A stretch of DNA of 64,000 nucleotides from Rhizobium sp. 2MFCol3.1 (GCF_000377565.1 NZ_KB898354.1:310001-374000); one strand, 5' to 3'. Counted from the first letter of the stretch, positions 17,994 through 27,987 are shown. Numbers and translations are program-made. The notes: a model not told the origin generated them from the sequence alone.

Positions 17994-18506
17994 TTAGATT
18001 TTCGAGCCGTCCTTGGCCTTCTTCATGAGTTGCTCGAGGAAGCCGAGCATGACGGCGGAGACGACGAAGGCCAGATGCATGGCGGTCAGCCACATGATCT
18101 TGCTGTCGGTGAACTGGTTCGAATTCAAGAAGACCTGCAGCAGGTGGATCGACGAGATCGCGACGATCGAGGAGGCGACCTTGATCTTCAGGCTGCCGGA
18201 ATCGAGCTTGCCGATAAAGGAGACATCGGTTTCGTTTTCGTCGAAGCGGCTGACGAAGTTCTCGTAGCCCGAGATCATTACCATGACGATCAGGCTGGCG
18301 ACCAGCGCTGCGTCGATGAGGCCAAGCATCGCCAGGATCATTTCACCTTCGTCGTAAGTAAAGACGTTGATCGCGACCTTGGAGAACTTGTAGGCGAAGG
18401 AGATCGCGTAGACGGCCAGCGACAGCGCCAAGCCGAGATAGAAGGCGACAAGGATCCAGCGGCTGGACAGAATGATGCGCTCGACGATGAGCTCAAGTGA
18501 TTTCAT
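17994..18506 (-). CDS. UPF0114 (TIGR00645/YqhA) membrane protein
   Basis: The protein is 170 residues with about four hydrophobic segments: residues 13-35, 58-78 (ILAMLGLIDAALVASLIVMV), 110-125 and 138-155. The conserved opening LELIVERIILSSRWILVAFY and the motif DAALVASLIVMVMISGYENF identify the UPF0114 family of inner-membrane proteins, of unknown biochemical role. Monocistronic, divergent from fhs. Confidence 0.88.
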   Translation of the reverse strand: MKSLELIVERIILSSRWILVAFYLGLALSLAVYAISFAYKFSKVAINVFTYDEGEMILAMLGLIDAALVASLIVMVMISGYENFVSRFDENETDVSFIGKLDSGSLKIKVASSIVAISSIHLLQVFLNSNQFTDSKIMWLTAMHLAFVVSAVMLGFLEQLMKKAKDGSKI

Positions 18507-18617
18507 GGTTTACCCCGTAAAATGCTGAATCAATGCGTTGGTGATAGAGGCTGTGGGCCGCTGTGCGCAACCGGCGCGGCCTTCAAACTTTCGGTATATT
18601 TCACCATTCCATTGGCA

Positions 18618-18632
18618 TAAACGTGACGTTTA
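18618..18632. promoter_or_regulatory. palindrome TAAACGT-G-ACGTTTA before formate-THF ligase
   Basis: A perfect inverted repeat with seven-base arms and one central base ends 27 bases before the fhs start. Its place suggests an operator overlapping the promoter or leader. I do not recognise the binding protein. Confidence 0.45.
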
Positions 18633-18658
18633 CGAGACGAAATAGAGCTGAGGGCGGC

Positions 18659-20338
18659 ATGGCTGAGTATAAAACCGACATCGAGATCGCGCGTGCCGCG
18701 GTGAAAAAGCCGATCTACGAGATCGGCGACAGGCTCGGGATCCCGGCGGCTCAACTCTCGCCCTATGGCCACGACAAGGCGAAGATCAGCGCAGAGTTCA
18801 CAGCCGCGCAAGCGGGCAAGCCCGACGGCAAGCTCATCCTCGTCACCGCCATCAACCCGACGCCGGCGGGCGAGGGCAAGACGACCACGACGGTGGGCCT
18901 CGGCGACGGGCTGAACCGGATCGGCAAGAAGGCCATGATCTGCGTGCGCGAGCCATCGCTCGGCCCCTGCTTCGGGGTGAAAGGCGGAGCGGCCGGCGGC
19001 GGCTATGCGCAGGTCGTGCCGATGGAGGATATCAACCTCCACTTCACCGGCGATTTCCACGCGATCACGGCGGCGCACAATCTTCTGTCGGCGATGATCG
19101 ACAATCATATCTACTGGGGCAACGCGCTCGATATCGACGTGCGCCGCATCACCTGGCGTCGCGTGATGGACATGAACGACCGGGCGCTGCGCGAGATCGT
19201 CGCCTCGCTGGGCGGGGTGTCCAACGGGTTTCCGCGCGAGAGCGGCTTCGACATCACGGTCGCCTCGGAAGTGATGGCGATCCTATGCCTGGCGTCGGAT
19301 CTTCACGACCTGGAAGAGCGCCTCGGCAACATCATCATCGGCTATCGCTTCGACAAGACGCCGGTCTTCGCGCGCGACCTGAAGGCCGACGGCGCCATGG
19401 CCGTGCTTCTCAAGGACGCGATGCAGCCGAATCTGGTGCAGACGCTGGAGAACAATCCGGCGCTGGTGCATGGCGGCCCCTTCGCCAACATCGCCCACGG
19501 CTGCAACTCCGTCATCGCAACCAAGACGGCGTTGAAGCTTGCCGACTACGTGGTGACCGAGGCGGGCTTTGGGGCGGATCTCGGCGCGGAGAAATTCTTC
19601 GACATCAAGTGCCGCAAGGCCGGGCTGAAGCCTGATGCGGCCGTGATTGTCGCGACCGTGCGGGCGCTGAAGATGAACGGCGGCGTCGGCAAGGGCGATC
19701 TCGGGCGCGAGGATGTCGGTGCCGTGACGCGCGGCTGCTCCAACCTCGGCCGCCATGTGGCCAATGTCCGCAAGTTCGGCGTGCCCGTTGTGGTCGCCAT
19801 CAACCACTTCGTTTCCGATACGGATGCCGAAGTGCAGGCGGTGAAGGCCTATGTCGCGCATCTCGGCGCCGAGGCCATCGTCTGCCGCCACTGGGCGGAA
19901 GGCTCGGCGGGCATCGAGGAGTTGGCGTGGAAGGTCGTCGAGATGGCCGAATCCGGTAACGCCAACTTCGCGCCGATCTATCCCGACGCCATGCCGCTCA
20001 TCGAAAAGATCGAGGAGGTCGCGGCGCAGATCTATCACGCCGGCGAGGTCAGCGTGCCGAAGACAGTGCGCGACCAGCTGAAGGTCTGGGAAGAGCAGGG
20101 CTATGGCGATCTGCCTGTCTGCATCGCCAAGACGCAATATTCCTTCTCGACCGATCCGAACCTGCGCGGCGCGCCGGAGGGGCATGTGGTTTCGGTGCGC
20201 GAGGTGCGACTATCGGCCGGCGCCGGCTTTGTGGTCGTCATCACCGGCGAGATCATGACCATGCCCGGCCTGCCGAAATCGCCGGCCGCCGAGCGCATTC
20301 ATCTCAACGAGGATGGCGCGATCGAGGGGTTGTTTTGA
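18659..20338 (+). CDS. fhs: formate-tetrahydrofolate ligase
   Basis: Makes 10-formyl-tetrahydrofolate from formate, THF and ATP, linking formate to C1 metabolism. The 559-residue length is typical. The nucleotide loop [10 protein letters not shown] is at 68-77, followed by conserved [20 protein letters not shown] and [20 protein letters not shown]. The frame opens at 18563, but the ATG at 18659 with gagggcgg upstream matches the family N-terminus ([14 protein letters not shown]). A perfect palindrome lies just upstream. Confidence 0.95.
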   Translation: MAEYKTDIEIARAAVKKPIYEIGDRLGIPAAQLSPYGHDKAKISAEFTAAQAGKPDGKLILVTAINPTPAGEGKTTTTVGLGDGLNRIGKKAMICVREPSLGPCFGVKGGAAGGGYAQVVPMEDINLHFTGDFHAITAAHNLLSAMIDNHIYWGNALDIDVRRITWRRVMDMNDRALREIVASLGGVSNGFPRESGFDITVASEVMAILCLASDLHDLEERLGNIIIGYRFDKTPVFARDLKADGAMAVLLKDAMQPNLVQTLENNPALVHGGPFANIAHGCNSVIATKTALKLADYVVTEAGFGADLGAEKFFDIKCRKAGLKPDAAVIVATVRALKMNGGVGKGDLGREDVGAVTRGCSNLGRHVANVRKFGVPVVVAINHFVSDTDAEVQAVKAYVAHLGAEAIVCRHWAEGSAGIEELAWKVVEMAESGNANFAPIYPDAMPLIEKIEEVAAQIYHAGEVSVPKTVRDQLKVWEEQGYGDLPVCIAKTQYSFSTDPNLRGAPEGHVVSVREVRLSAGAGFVVVITGEIMTMPGLPKSPAAERIHLNEDGAIEGLF

Positions 20339-20442
20339 TCTAGGCTGTTCTGGCCACTCCCATTCTGACCTCTGGCATCGCTTCAAGATGCTCGGTTTCC
20401 GATTCACCTGATGCCGGCAAGGCACTGACGCTACTGCCATTT

Positions 20443-21420
20443 TCAATGGCAATAGCGATATCCGCCCTTGCGCTCGAGCACGTCGAGATGGAAGTGGGTC
20501 TCGTGGGCGGCGTCGCTTTCGGGGTCGAGCACCGTCGTGAAATAGAGGCAGCCGGCGGCGCTGACGGTGCGCTGGAAGGCGCCGATCAGGGTCGAATCCT
20601 CGCGCCTCGGCTTGACCGCGATATCCTCGCCCTTCTCGAAGCTGAAGCTTGCGATATCGACCGCGTTGCCGCGCGCGTGTTCGGAGATCTTGCCGGTCTC
20701 GGCGCTGTTGCGCAGGCGGCAGATATAGGAGGAGGCCTGGTTGATGGTGGTGATGCGGCCCTGATCGGCGGCCGCAATGGCAGCGGCAGGGATGACCGTG
20801 CCCTTCATCCAGCGCGCCAAGGCCAGCGCCACCGGGCAGCGGAAGACGCCATCCGGCTTCAGCTTGATGCCGGGCAGGGCTTCGGTCACCTTGATCGGCT
20901 TGTCGATGCCGCAGCCATTGCCGTCGTCGATACGGCTGAGATCGGTGAAGACGACGCCGAGGCTTTGTAGTTCCTTGACGCATTCGGAGTGATCGGCCTC
21001 GCTTTCCGGCTCGATCGTCAGATGCTGGGCCTCGAGCGTCTGCTTATCGGGAAGGTTCTTGTTGGGAAGGTTGGGGCCCTGCACCTCGCGCTTCGGCGCG
21101 GCGGCGTCCTTGCCTGACGTGTCGGAGGAGGGGGCGGGTTGGTCGCCCTCGGTGGTCTTCTCGCCGGGTTTCGTGTCCGGCTTTGGAACATCCGGGCTAG
21201 CGGTATCGGGTGCTGCGGTCTCGGGCTGAGTGTCTGGCTTGGGCTGCGGCTTGGGCGCGACATCGATATTCGCCGGGTCCTCGGTCTGTTGTTCGACCTG
21301 TTTGTCGCCGGGTTTCACTTCCGGTTTGGGGCCGGTCTCTGGCAGGCCGGCGCCGGTCAACATGATGAGGCAGAGAAGTGCTGTCGCGATCTGGCCTGTC
21401 TTCTTCACGCATCCATCCAT
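20443..21420 (-). CDS. extensin-like C-terminal domain protein, secreted
   Basis: A 325-residue protein with an N-terminal signal peptide (hydrophobic residues 8-24), then a long low-complexity Pro/Lys/Asp/Thr-rich linker (about 27-115, repeats such as KPDTKPGEK), and a C-terminal domain of the bacterial extensin-like family. That domain has CGIDKPIKV, FRCPVALALARWM, HARGNAVDIASF and a terminal ETHFHLDV; this HxxxD/HFH pattern resembles metal-dependent peptidoglycan peptidases, so cell-wall action is possible but unproven. Divergent from the haem receptor gene. Confidence 0.85.
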   Translation of the reverse strand: MDGCVKKTGQIATALLCLIMLTGAGLPETGPKPEVKPGDKQVEQQTEDPANIDVAPKPQPKPDTQPETAAPDTASPDVPKPDTKPGEKTTEGDQPAPSSDTSGKDAAAPKREVQGPNLPNKNLPDKQTLEAQHLTIEPESEADHSECVKELQSLGVVFTDLSRIDDGNGCGIDKPIKVTEALPGIKLKPDGVFRCPVALALARWMKGTVIPAAAIAAADQGRITTINQASSYICRLRNSAETGKISEHARGNAVDIASFSFEKGEDIAVKPRREDSTLIGAFQRTVSAAGCLYFTTVLDPESDAAHETHFHLDVLERKGGYRYCH

Positions 21421-21499
21421 CGTTTTATTTCCAGCCGGATAACAACGTATGGAGGCGGATTTCGTTGCAATTTCGCAACGTTGATCGGCATCATGAAAA

Positions 21500-21518
21500 C
21501 ATGACCATTTAGATCATG
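21500..21518. promoter_or_regulatory. iron-responsive (IRO/RirA-type) box upstream of the haem receptor
   Basis: CATGA-N9-TCATG contains the TGA-N9-TCA core of the rhizobial iron-responsive operator bound by RirA, with an extra two matched bases on each arm. It lies about 155 bases upstream of the receptor ATG. It implies repression when iron is plentiful. The divergent extensin-like gene begins about 80 bases on the other side and could also be affected. Confidence 0.6.
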
Positions 21519-21670
21519 ATATCTCGGCTACATATATTGACAACCATACTCATGTTTTTTATGCGGCAAGAAGTAGGCGGAATTCTTCGCCGAAACACCT
21601 AGCCAGCCCCTCCAAGCGCGAATGCGTGACGACCAGCCAGCCCGGTACTTTTTTCATTGAGGGGTTGATT

Positions 21671-23974
21671 ATGGTTATTCGACATTGGCGCTCGGCGCTT
21701 TTGGTGAGCGCGGCGTTTGTCTGCGTTGGTCCGGTCTCGCAGGCGCTGGCGCAGAGCGCGCAGACGACGCCGGCTGCTACTGCTGAGACGGACGAAAACG
21801 GCACGGCGCTGCAGAAGATTGTTGTGAAGGGCAAGCGGGTGTCCGCGCCGGCGCCGGGCAGCGCCACCGACACGCCGCTGGCGACCGAGACGACGGCCGC
21901 CCAGATCGAGAACAAGCAGATCACCAGCATCAGCGATCTCGGCCGCATTGCCGAGCCGGGCGTCAACTTCAACCGCAATACGGGTGGCGTCAACATTCGC
22001 GGTCTCGAAGGTAGCCGCGTTCTGACCACTGTGGACGGCATTCCGCTGACCTTCCTTTCGGACGCGACACGCAGCGCGACCGGTGGTGTCGATACCTTCG
22101 ACTTCTCGTCGCTCTCGGCCGTCGACGTCCTACGCGGCGCCGATTCGAGCCGCGCCGGCGGTGGTGCGCTCGGCGGTGTCCTGGCCGTGCGCACGCTGGA
22201 GCCGGAAGACCTGATCGAGGACGGTCGCGATTGGGGCGGCATCGTCAAGTACACATACGACAGCTCCGACAAGAGCTCGTCGCCGTCTGCCGCCATCGCC
22301 AAGCGTATCGAGAACACCTCCATCATGTTCCAGGGCGGCTACAAGACCGGCAAGCAGACCGACAGCCAGGGAACCGTCGATACATACGGCCCGACCCGCA
22401 CGGCGCCGAACCCTTCCGACTATGATCAGCACAACCTGCTGTTCAAGCTGCGCCAGCAGCTCGAAGGCGGCCACACGATCGGCCTGACGGCGGAAAGCTA
22501 TCGCAAAGATCGTGATACCGACGCCAAGACCAACCAGCTGAGGGTTCTGACGTCGCGCGATCAGTATCTGCCCGGGAACTACTTCACCAACGACGCGTCG
22601 GCTCGCGACCGCGTCTCGCTGGACTACAAGTTCCAGTCCGAGAGCGACGACAGCCTCGTGGATTCTGCTTGGGCGTCGCTTTACTGGCAGGATCAGACGC
22701 GCGGAACCGGATATAACGGCTATCGCTCCACCTCGGTCATCGGCCCGATCGGTCGTCTGAACGACTATAACGAACGCGCGATCGGTCTCGTCGGCGCTTT
22801 GGAAAAGAACGTCGATACCGGCTACCTCGACCACAATTTCGTCTTCGGCTTCGACATCGCTCACGTTACGAGCGAGCAGTATTCTTCGGGCTACGACAAT
22901 TGCCCGGCACCGCTGCCGAGCGGCGCCTATCCGACCGGATACTCGGCGTGCGCCAACCTGCACACCAACCAGGCTGACACGCCGAAGGTTGAGACCGGCC
23001 GTATCGGCCTGTATCTCGACGACAAGGTCAGTTTCGGTGATACCGGCTTCTCGGTTACGCCGGGCGTTCGCTTCGATTGGGTCAAGCATGATCCGAAGAT
23101 GACCGATGCCTTCGCCGACAACGCCAGCAATCCGGCGCTGCCGAACGGCTTCAACGATACGGCGATATCGCCGAAGATCCGGCTGGAGCAGGAAGTCAAC
23201 GATCAGGTTCTGCTCTACGGTCAGTGGGCTATGGGCTTCCGTGCACCGACTGCTGGTGAACTGTTCAGCACCTTCGGTGGTCCGGGTACATACCTGCGTA
23301 TCGGCAATCCCAACCTGAAGTCGGAAACCAGCAATGGTTTCGAAGTCGGTGCCAAGCTCGGCGACGATGATCTCGGTGGCCGCGTGAACCTGTTCTACAA
23401 CCGCTACCGCAACTTCATCGACACGACGAGCCTGAACGCCGCCCAGGCTGCCGCTCTCGGCTACACGCTGTCGCAGTATCCGCAGGGTGGTATCAGCACC
23501 TATAACAACGTGGCCAACGCCGAGATCTTCGGTACGGAAATCTCCGTTCACAAACGCTTCTCGAACGGCTTCCGCGCTCTGGCCGGCTTGGCTTACGCAG
23601 AAGGCAACAACCTCGATACCAAGACCTTCCTGCAGTCCGTCGCGCCTCTCAAGGCCGTGGTCAGCATCGGATATGACACCGAGACCTGGGGTGTTGGTCT
23701 CGATTGGACCGGCGTCAAGCATGCGCGCGGCCAGACCATCGGAACCGCAACGTCCACGAGCTACTTCAGCACGCCGGGCTACGGCATCGTCGACCTGACC
23801 GCATGGTGGGAGCCCGAGCAGATCAAGGGTCTGAAGATCAACGCTGGCATCTACAATGTCTTCGACAAGACCTACTACGACTACGCCTCGGTCCGCACCG
23901 GTGGCTCGCAGCCTCGCGAATACTACTCCGAGCCGGGCCGCACCTTCAAAATCTCGCTGACCCAGCGCTTCTAA
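21671..23974 (+). CDS. TonB-dependent haemoglobin/haem receptor
   Basis: A 767-residue outer-membrane receptor. It has a signal peptide to about residue 28, a TonB box region around LQKIVVKGKRV, and a plug domain with NIRGLEGSRVLTTVDGIPLT. The barrel ends in KISLTQRF with a C-terminal Phe. The haem-receptor signatures FRAP (523-526) and NPNL (546-549) are both present, so haem or haemoglobin is the likely cargo, as for ShmR/HmuR. The gaggggttgatt context supports the ATG at 21671 over the earlier in-frame codon at 21626. No hmuTUV import genes are adjacent; they must be elsewhere. An iron box lies upstream. Confidence 0.92.
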   Translation: MVIRHWRSALLVSAAFVCVGPVSQALAQSAQTTPAATAETDENGTALQKIVVKGKRVSAPAPGSATDTPLATETTAAQIENKQITSISDLGRIAEPGVNFNRNTGGVNIRGLEGSRVLTTVDGIPLTFLSDATRSATGGVDTFDFSSLSAVDVLRGADSSRAGGGALGGVLAVRTLEPEDLIEDGRDWGGIVKYTYDSSDKSSSPSAAIAKRIENTSIMFQGGYKTGKQTDSQGTVDTYGPTRTAPNPSDYDQHNLLFKLRQQLEGGHTIGLTAESYRKDRDTDAKTNQLRVLTSRDQYLPGNYFTNDASARDRVSLDYKFQSESDDSLVDSAWASLYWQDQTRGTGYNGYRSTSVIGPIGRLNDYNERAIGLVGALEKNVDTGYLDHNFVFGFDIAHVTSEQYSSGYDNCPAPLPSGAYPTGYSACANLHTNQADTPKVETGRIGLYLDDKVSFGDTGFSVTPGVRFDWVKHDPKMTDAFADNASNPALPNGFNDTAISPKIRLEQEVNDQVLLYGQWAMGFRAPTAGELFSTFGGPGTYLRIGNPNLKSETSNGFEVGAKLGDDDLGGRVNLFYNRYRNFIDTTSLNAAQAAALGYTLSQYPQGGISTYNNVANAEIFGTEISVHKRFSNGFRALAGLAYAEGNNLDTKTFLQSVAPLKAVVSIGYDTETWGVGLDWTGVKHARGQTIGTATSTSYFSTPGYGIVDLTAWWEPEQIKGLKINAGIYNVFDKTYYDYASVRTGGSQPREYYSEPGRTFKISLTQRF

Positions 23975-23982
23975 ACCAATCG

Positions 23983-24010
23983 AAAGGGCGGCCTCCGGGT
24001 CGCCCTTTTT
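23983..24010 (+). terminator. rho-independent terminator of the haem receptor gene
   Basis: AAAGGGCG and CGCCCTTT form an eight-base stem around a ten-base loop, followed by TTTTTC, ten bases after the receptor stop. Confidence 0.85.
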
Positions 24011-24065
24011 CGTGGCCGCATTCGCCTCTTGCGCTGGCTCTCATCTCACGCTAACAATTCCGCCC

Positions 24066-24110
24066 ATGAACATGTCCTTGAACATCGCAATCTGGTGGTG
24101 GGCTCGCTAA
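24066..24110 (+). CDS. trpL: trp leader peptide
   Basis: A 14-codon ORF encodes MNMSLNIAIWWWAR. Three consecutive Trp codons near the end are the sensor of transcription attenuation of trpE(G), as established in Sinorhizobium meliloti, whose leader also ends in WWWAR. When charged Trp-tRNA is scarce the ribosome stalls at the Trp codons and the downstream terminator does not form. In S. meliloti the released leader RNA and peptide also act in trans; whether that applies here is inference. Confidence 0.92.
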   Translation: MNMSLNIAIWWWAR

Positions 24111-24179
24111 GGCGGCCTCGACCAATCGTGTCCAAAGACGACGATGAGCCGCCCGGAAAACACCAGGCGGCTTTTTTTG
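24111..24179 (+). terminator. trp attenuator: antiterminator segment and terminator hairpin
   Basis: AGCCGCC (24147-24153) pairs with GGCGGCT (24166-24172) and is followed by seven T, a standard intrinsic terminator. GGCGGC at 24111-24116, just after the leader stop codon, can instead pair with GCCGCC (24148-24153) and so block the terminator. The trpE(G) gene starts 44 bases after the T-run. Confidence 0.9.
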
Positions 24180-24223
24180 TTTTTAAGGCCGCCTGTCATC
24201 CGGGCCGATAACGGAGTGAAGCA

Positions 24224-26413
24224 ATGGTAACGATCATCAGGGATGACGGAGCGGAGATTTACGAGACCAAGGGTGGCATCACGGTCACGCGGCAGCGCCG
24301 GGCGATCCCTTATGCCGACGCGGTCTCCTCCTATATCGACAAGCTCGACGAGCGCCGCGGCGCGGTATTCTCGTCGAACTACGAATATCCGGGCCGCTAT
24401 ACGCGCTGGGATACGGCCGTGGTCGATCCGCCGCTCGGCATCTCCTGCAATGGCCGCAAGGTCTGGATCGACGCCTATAACGAGCGCGGCGAGGTCATTC
24501 TCGGCTTCGTTACCGAGCGGCTGAAGACGATCTCAGAGCTGGAGCTCGGCGCCTTGACCAAGCGGCGGCTGGATCTGACCGTCAAGGCGCCGGACCGGGC
24601 GTTCACGGAAGAAGAGCGCTCGAAGATCCCGACTGTTTTCACCGTGCTGCGCGCCGTTACCGATCTCTTCTATTCGCAGGCCGATGCCAGCCTCGGCCTC
24701 TATGGCGCCTTCGGCTACGATCTCGCCTTCCAGTTCGACGCCATCAACCTGAAGCTGACGCGCCCCTCCGATCAACGCGACATGGTGCTCTATCTCCCCG
24801 ATGAAATCCTCGTCGTCGACAATTATTCCGCAAAGGCCTGGATCGACCGCTATGATTTCGAAAAGGGCGGGCTTTCGACCGAGGGGAAGGCGGGCGATAT
24901 CCCGGCCGAGCCGTTCCAGCGCACCGACACGATCCCGCCGAAGAGCGATCACCGTCCCGGCGAATATTCCGAGCTGGTCACCAAGGCGAAAGAAAGCTTC
25001 CGCAAGGGCGACCTGTTCGAGGTCGTGCCCGGGCAGAAGTTCATGGAGCGCTGCGACAGCAAGCCGTCGGATATTTCCAAGCGGCTGAAGGCGATCAACC
25101 CGTCGCCCTATTCCTTCTTCATCAATCTCGGCAACCAGGAATATCTGGTCGGCGCATCGCCGGAAATGTTCGTGCGCGTCTCTGGCCGCCGCATCGAGAC
25201 CTGCCCAATCTCAGGCACGATCAAGCGTGGCGACGATCCGATCGCCGATAGCGAGCAGATCCTGAAGCTCCTGAACTCGAAGAAGGATGAGTCCGAGCTC
25301 ACCATGTGCTCGGACGTCGACCGCAACGACAAATCGCGCGTCTGCGAGCCGGGCTCGGTCAAGGTCATCGGCCGCCGGCAGATCGAGATGTATTCGCGCC
25401 TCATCCACACGGTCGATCACATCGAAGGTCGCCTGCGCGACGACATGGACGCCTTCGACGGCTTCCTGAGCCACGCCTGGGCGGTCACCGTCACCGGTGC
25501 GCCGAAGCTCTGGGCCATGCGCTTCATCGAGAGCCATGAGAAGAGCCCGCGCGCCTGGTATGGCGGAGCGATCGGCATGGTCGGGTTCAATGGCGACATG
25601 AATACGGGCCTGACGCTGCGCACCGTGCGCATCAAGGACGGGATCGCCGAAGTCCGGGCAGGGGCGACGCTTCTGAACGATTCCATCCCCGAGGAAGAAG
25701 AAGCCGAAACCGAACTGAAGGCGTCCGCCATGCTCTCCGCCATCCGCGATGCCAAGGCCGGCAATACGGCCAAGGCCAGCCGCGACGTCGCCACTGTGGG
25801 CAAGGGCGTCAAGATTCTGCTCGTCGACCACGAAGACAGCTTCGTGCATACGCTGGCCAATTATTTCCGCCAGACGGGGGCCGAGGTCTCGACCGTGCGC
25901 TCGCCGGTGCCGGAAGAAATCTTCGACCGGCTCGATCCCGATCTTGTCGTGCTTTCGCCCGGTCCCGGCAATCCCAAGGATTTCGACTGCAAGGCGACGA
26001 TCAAGAAGGCGCGGGCGCGCAACCTGCCGATCTTCGGTGTCTGCCTCGGCCTGCAGGCGATCGCCGAGGCCTATGGCGGCGAGCTCCGGCACCTTGCCTT
26101 GCCGATGCACGGCAAGCCGTCGCGCATCCGCGTGCTGGAGCCGGGCCTGGTATTTTCAGGCCTCGGCAAGGAAGTCACCGTCGGCCGCTACCACTCGATC
26201 TTTGCCGACCCCTCGACCCTGCCGCGCGATTTCATCATCACCGCGGAAAGCGAGGACGGCACGATCATGGGCATCGAGCACGCCAAGGAACCGATCGCGG
26301 CCGTGCAGTTCCATCCGGAGTCCATCATGACGCTCGGCGGCGACGCCGGCATGCGGATGATCGAGAACGTGGTCGCGCATCTGTCGCGGAAGGCGAAGAC
26401 GAAGGCGGCTTGA
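24224..26413 (+). CDS. trpE(G): anthranilate synthase, fused TrpE-TrpG
   Basis: The first step of tryptophan synthesis: chorismate plus glutamine to anthranilate. At 729 residues it is the fused form typical of rhizobia. The TrpE chorismate-binding part covers about residues 1-515 ([28 protein letters not shown]). A linker is followed by the TrpG glutamine amidotransferase domain (about 530-725), with nucleophile Cys607 in GVCLGLQA and His697/Glu699 in QFHPES. GGAG lies before the ATG. Expression is controlled by the leader peptide and attenuator immediately upstream. The trpDC genes are not in this window. Confidence 0.97.
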   Translation: MVTIIRDDGAEIYETKGGITVTRQRRAIPYADAVSSYIDKLDERRGAVFSSNYEYPGRYTRWDTAVVDPPLGISCNGRKVWIDAYNERGEVILGFVTERLKTISELELGALTKRRLDLTVKAPDRAFTEEERSKIPTVFTVLRAVTDLFYSQADASLGLYGAFGYDLAFQFDAINLKLTRPSDQRDMVLYLPDEILVVDNYSAKAWIDRYDFEKGGLSTEGKAGDIPAEPFQRTDTIPPKSDHRPGEYSELVTKAKESFRKGDLFEVVPGQKFMERCDSKPSDISKRLKAINPSPYSFFINLGNQEYLVGASPEMFVRVSGRRIETCPISGTIKRGDDPIADSEQILKLLNSKKDESELTMCSDVDRNDKSRVCEPGSVKVIGRRQIEMYSRLIHTVDHIEGRLRDDMDAFDGFLSHAWAVTVTGAPKLWAMRFIESHEKSPRAWYGGAIGMVGFNGDMNTGLTLRTVRIKDGIAEVRAGATLLNDSIPEEEEAETELKASAMLSAIRDAKAGNTAKASRDVATVGKGVKILLVDHEDSFVHTLANYFRQTGAEVSTVRSPVPEEIFDRLDPDLVVLSPGPGNPKDFDCKATIKKARARNLPIFGVCLGLQAIAEAYGGELRHLALPMHGKPSRIRVLEPGLVFSGLGKEVTVGRYHSIFADPSTLPRDFIITAESEDGTIMGIEHAKEPIAAVQFHPESIMTLGGDAGMRMIENVVAHLSRKAKTKAA

Positions 26414-26423
26414 GGGGATTTCT

Positions 26424-26571
26424 CTTCTCCCCAGCGGGGAGAAGATGTCCGAAGGACAGATGAGGGGGCGAGCGAAGCGAGGCTTTGAGCGTATGCGAAA
26501 AGCTGTGTTTTACGGGGTGCCGTGAGGCCCCCCTCATCCGGCTGCCGCCACCTTCTCCCCGCGGGGAGAAG
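26424..26571. repeat. RIME-like paired palindromic element
   Basis: Two hairpin units, CTTCTCCCC-AGC-GGGGAGAAG (26424-26444) and CTTCTCCCCGCGGGGAGAAG (26552-26571), lie in opposite orientation. Inside them GATGAGGGGG (26459-26468) and CCCCCCTCATC (26528-26538) mirror each other. Two palindromes about 100 bases apart in an intergenic region fit the Rhizobium intergenic mosaic element description. The first hairpin may also end trpE(G) transcription. Confidence 0.6.
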
Positions 26572-26586
26572 AGACTCGTCGTGGGC

Positions 26587-26632
<46 letters not shown>

Positions 26633-26639
26633 CCGCTCC

Positions 26640-27320
26640 TCACCCCCGTCGCTGCACGATCTTCACATTCATCCGGCTGCGCAGTTTGAAACCCAGCTGC
26701 TCGTAGAGCGCGATCGCCCCCGTATTGCTGGCATAGGCGTGCAGGAACACCTCTTCACCGCGCGCCGTGATCTCGCCGGCGACGAAGCGGAAGAGGAGGG
26801 TGCCGAGGCCGCGCTTCTGGAAATCGGGGTGGGTGCAGAGGCCGCTCAGTTCGGACAGGCCGGGGTGGCGCATGCGCTGGCCGGCCATCGCCGCCAGTCG
26901 GCCGTCGATCTTGATGCCCCAGAAGGTGCCGAGGCGCTGGGCGCCGAGGGTGAAGGGGCCAGGTTTGGTGAGCAGCGCCAGCGCCAACATCTCTTCGGCA
27001 TCGTCAGGTGTCAGCGGCTCGATACTCATGTCGTCGATGCGCTCGTAGGGGCGGTCGCCGATCATTTGCACCAGCGTACTTTCGATGAGCACATCGTGGC
27101 CATCAGGCACGGTGATCGGGCCGACTTCGACCAGCGCCATGATCTCTCCGGGCGAGGAAAGGGCGGCCAGCGCTCTCAAGCTCTCGGGCGTGTCGTCGCG
27201 CGGGGCGGCGAAGGGGACGATGGAGGTGGGGTAGCGCATCGCGAGCGGGCCGCCTTCGGCGAGATCGGCATGCACCGTCTGAAGCGCGTTCCAGGCGGGA
27301 CGGTCGAGGCTGTGGGTCAC
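26640..27320 (-). CDS. GNAT-family N-acetyltransferase
   Basis: A 226-residue acyltransferase. The C-terminal GNAT domain (about 110-226) has the acetyl-CoA loop HPDFQKRGLGTLLFRFV (Q/R-x-x-G-x-G/A form) and the late motif ASNTGAIALYEQLGFK. The N-terminal part resembles FR47-like acetyltransferases. The frame is open to 27395, but a GGGAGA seven bases before the GTG at 27320 marks the likely start. Substrate not predictable. It converges on trpE(G), with a repeat element and the CT tract between them. Confidence 0.82.
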   Translation of the reverse strand: MTHSLDRPAWNALQTVHADLAEGGPLAMRYPTSIVPFAAPRDDTPESLRALAALSSPGEIMALVEVGPITVPDGHDVLIESTLVQMIGDRPYERIDDMSIEPLTPDDAEEMLALALLTKPGPFTLGAQRLGTFWGIKIDGRLAAMAGQRMRHPGLSELSGLCTHPDFQKRGLGTLLFRFVAGEITARGEEVFLHAYASNTGAIALYEQLGFKLRSRMNVKIVQRRG

Positions 27321-27750
27321 TGGTGGTTCTCCCTGATCGCGTTGCAGGCGTATCCGGGACGCGGGCCGGTCCGACGCAATCATTCTTTCACTCAATTTAG
27401 AGCCGTTTGCCGGTCAATGCCATCATCTCGATCGCTTCAATTTCCGCTCTTTGGGTCTGCTGGGAAGGGGCGCGGCCCGGTCTGCTAGGGCTGTGGGTGT
27501 GATGCCCCCCTCTGCCCTGTCGGGCATCTCCCCCACAGGTGGGGAGATTGGCTGGGTGCGCCCGCTCGTTCCCAATTTCGTTGGTTGGCGTAAACCTCGC
27601 CACGAGTCGATCTCCCCCCCTTGTGGGGGAGATGCCCGGCAGGGCAGAGGGGGGTAACGCAGCCTCGACCCATGCTTTCATCCACCCATACCATTGACAT
27701 CCGCCCCCAAATCAGAACGTTTCAGGAACGATCAATCGGGAATCCTGCGC
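27321..27750. other. intergenic region carrying a palindromic repeat
   Basis: This 430-base stretch holds the promoter side of the GNAT gene, the inverted repeat at 27503-27654 and a short lead into the small gene at 27751. No further gene was seen. Confidence 0.5.
27503..27654. repeat. long imperfect inverted repeat (intergenic palindromic element)
   Basis: The left arm from about 27504 (CCCCCTCTGCCCTGTCGGGC, then ATCTCCCCCACA) and the right arm from 27621 (TTGTGGGGGAGATGCC, then CGGCAGGGCAGAGGGGGG) are inverted copies of over 30 bases, separated by about 80 bases. Each arm can also pair with itself (GCCCTGTCGGGC; CTCCCCCACAGGTGGGGAG). The form matches multicopy palindromic elements of rhizobial genomes. 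Confidence 0.7.
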
Positions 27751-27987
27751 GTGTCCACTGGTGAAAAGTTTATCGTGATCCCCTACCGCAGCAATCGCGG
27801 CAAGCTGGTGCCGGGCGAGATGCGGCAGGCGTCGAACCCGATCAGCGCGGAGAAGATCGCGTCGGCCATGTCGGAGCGCTTCGCGGGCGTCGCGGCCTAT
27901 GCCATCACCGTCGACGAGGAGACCGGCGACATGCTGTCGCCACGGCTCTTGGCGCAGTTCGGCGAGATCGCCGATCTCAACCCGTAA
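27751..27987 (+). CDS. small hypothetical protein upstream of the DUF2161 gene
   Basis: A 78-residue protein beginning at GTG (VSTGEKFIVIPYRSNRGKL) after an atcggga motif; an earlier TTG at 27694 is open but lies against the repeat element. It ends nine bases before the DUF2161 gene, so the two form an operon. Composition is ordinary for a cytoplasmic protein (EKIASAMSERFAGVAAYAIT). No family recognised. Confidence 0.65.
   Translation: MSTGEKFIVIPYRSNRGKLVPGEMRQASNPISAEKIASAMSERFAGVAAYAITVDEETGDMLSPRLLAQFGEIADLNP

Noticed and set aside
22130..23722. Minus-strand ORF of 530 codons within the haem receptor gene
   Set aside because: It mirrors the receptor codons; the receptor strand has signal peptide, plug, FRAP and NPNL motifs, so the antisense frame is not coding.
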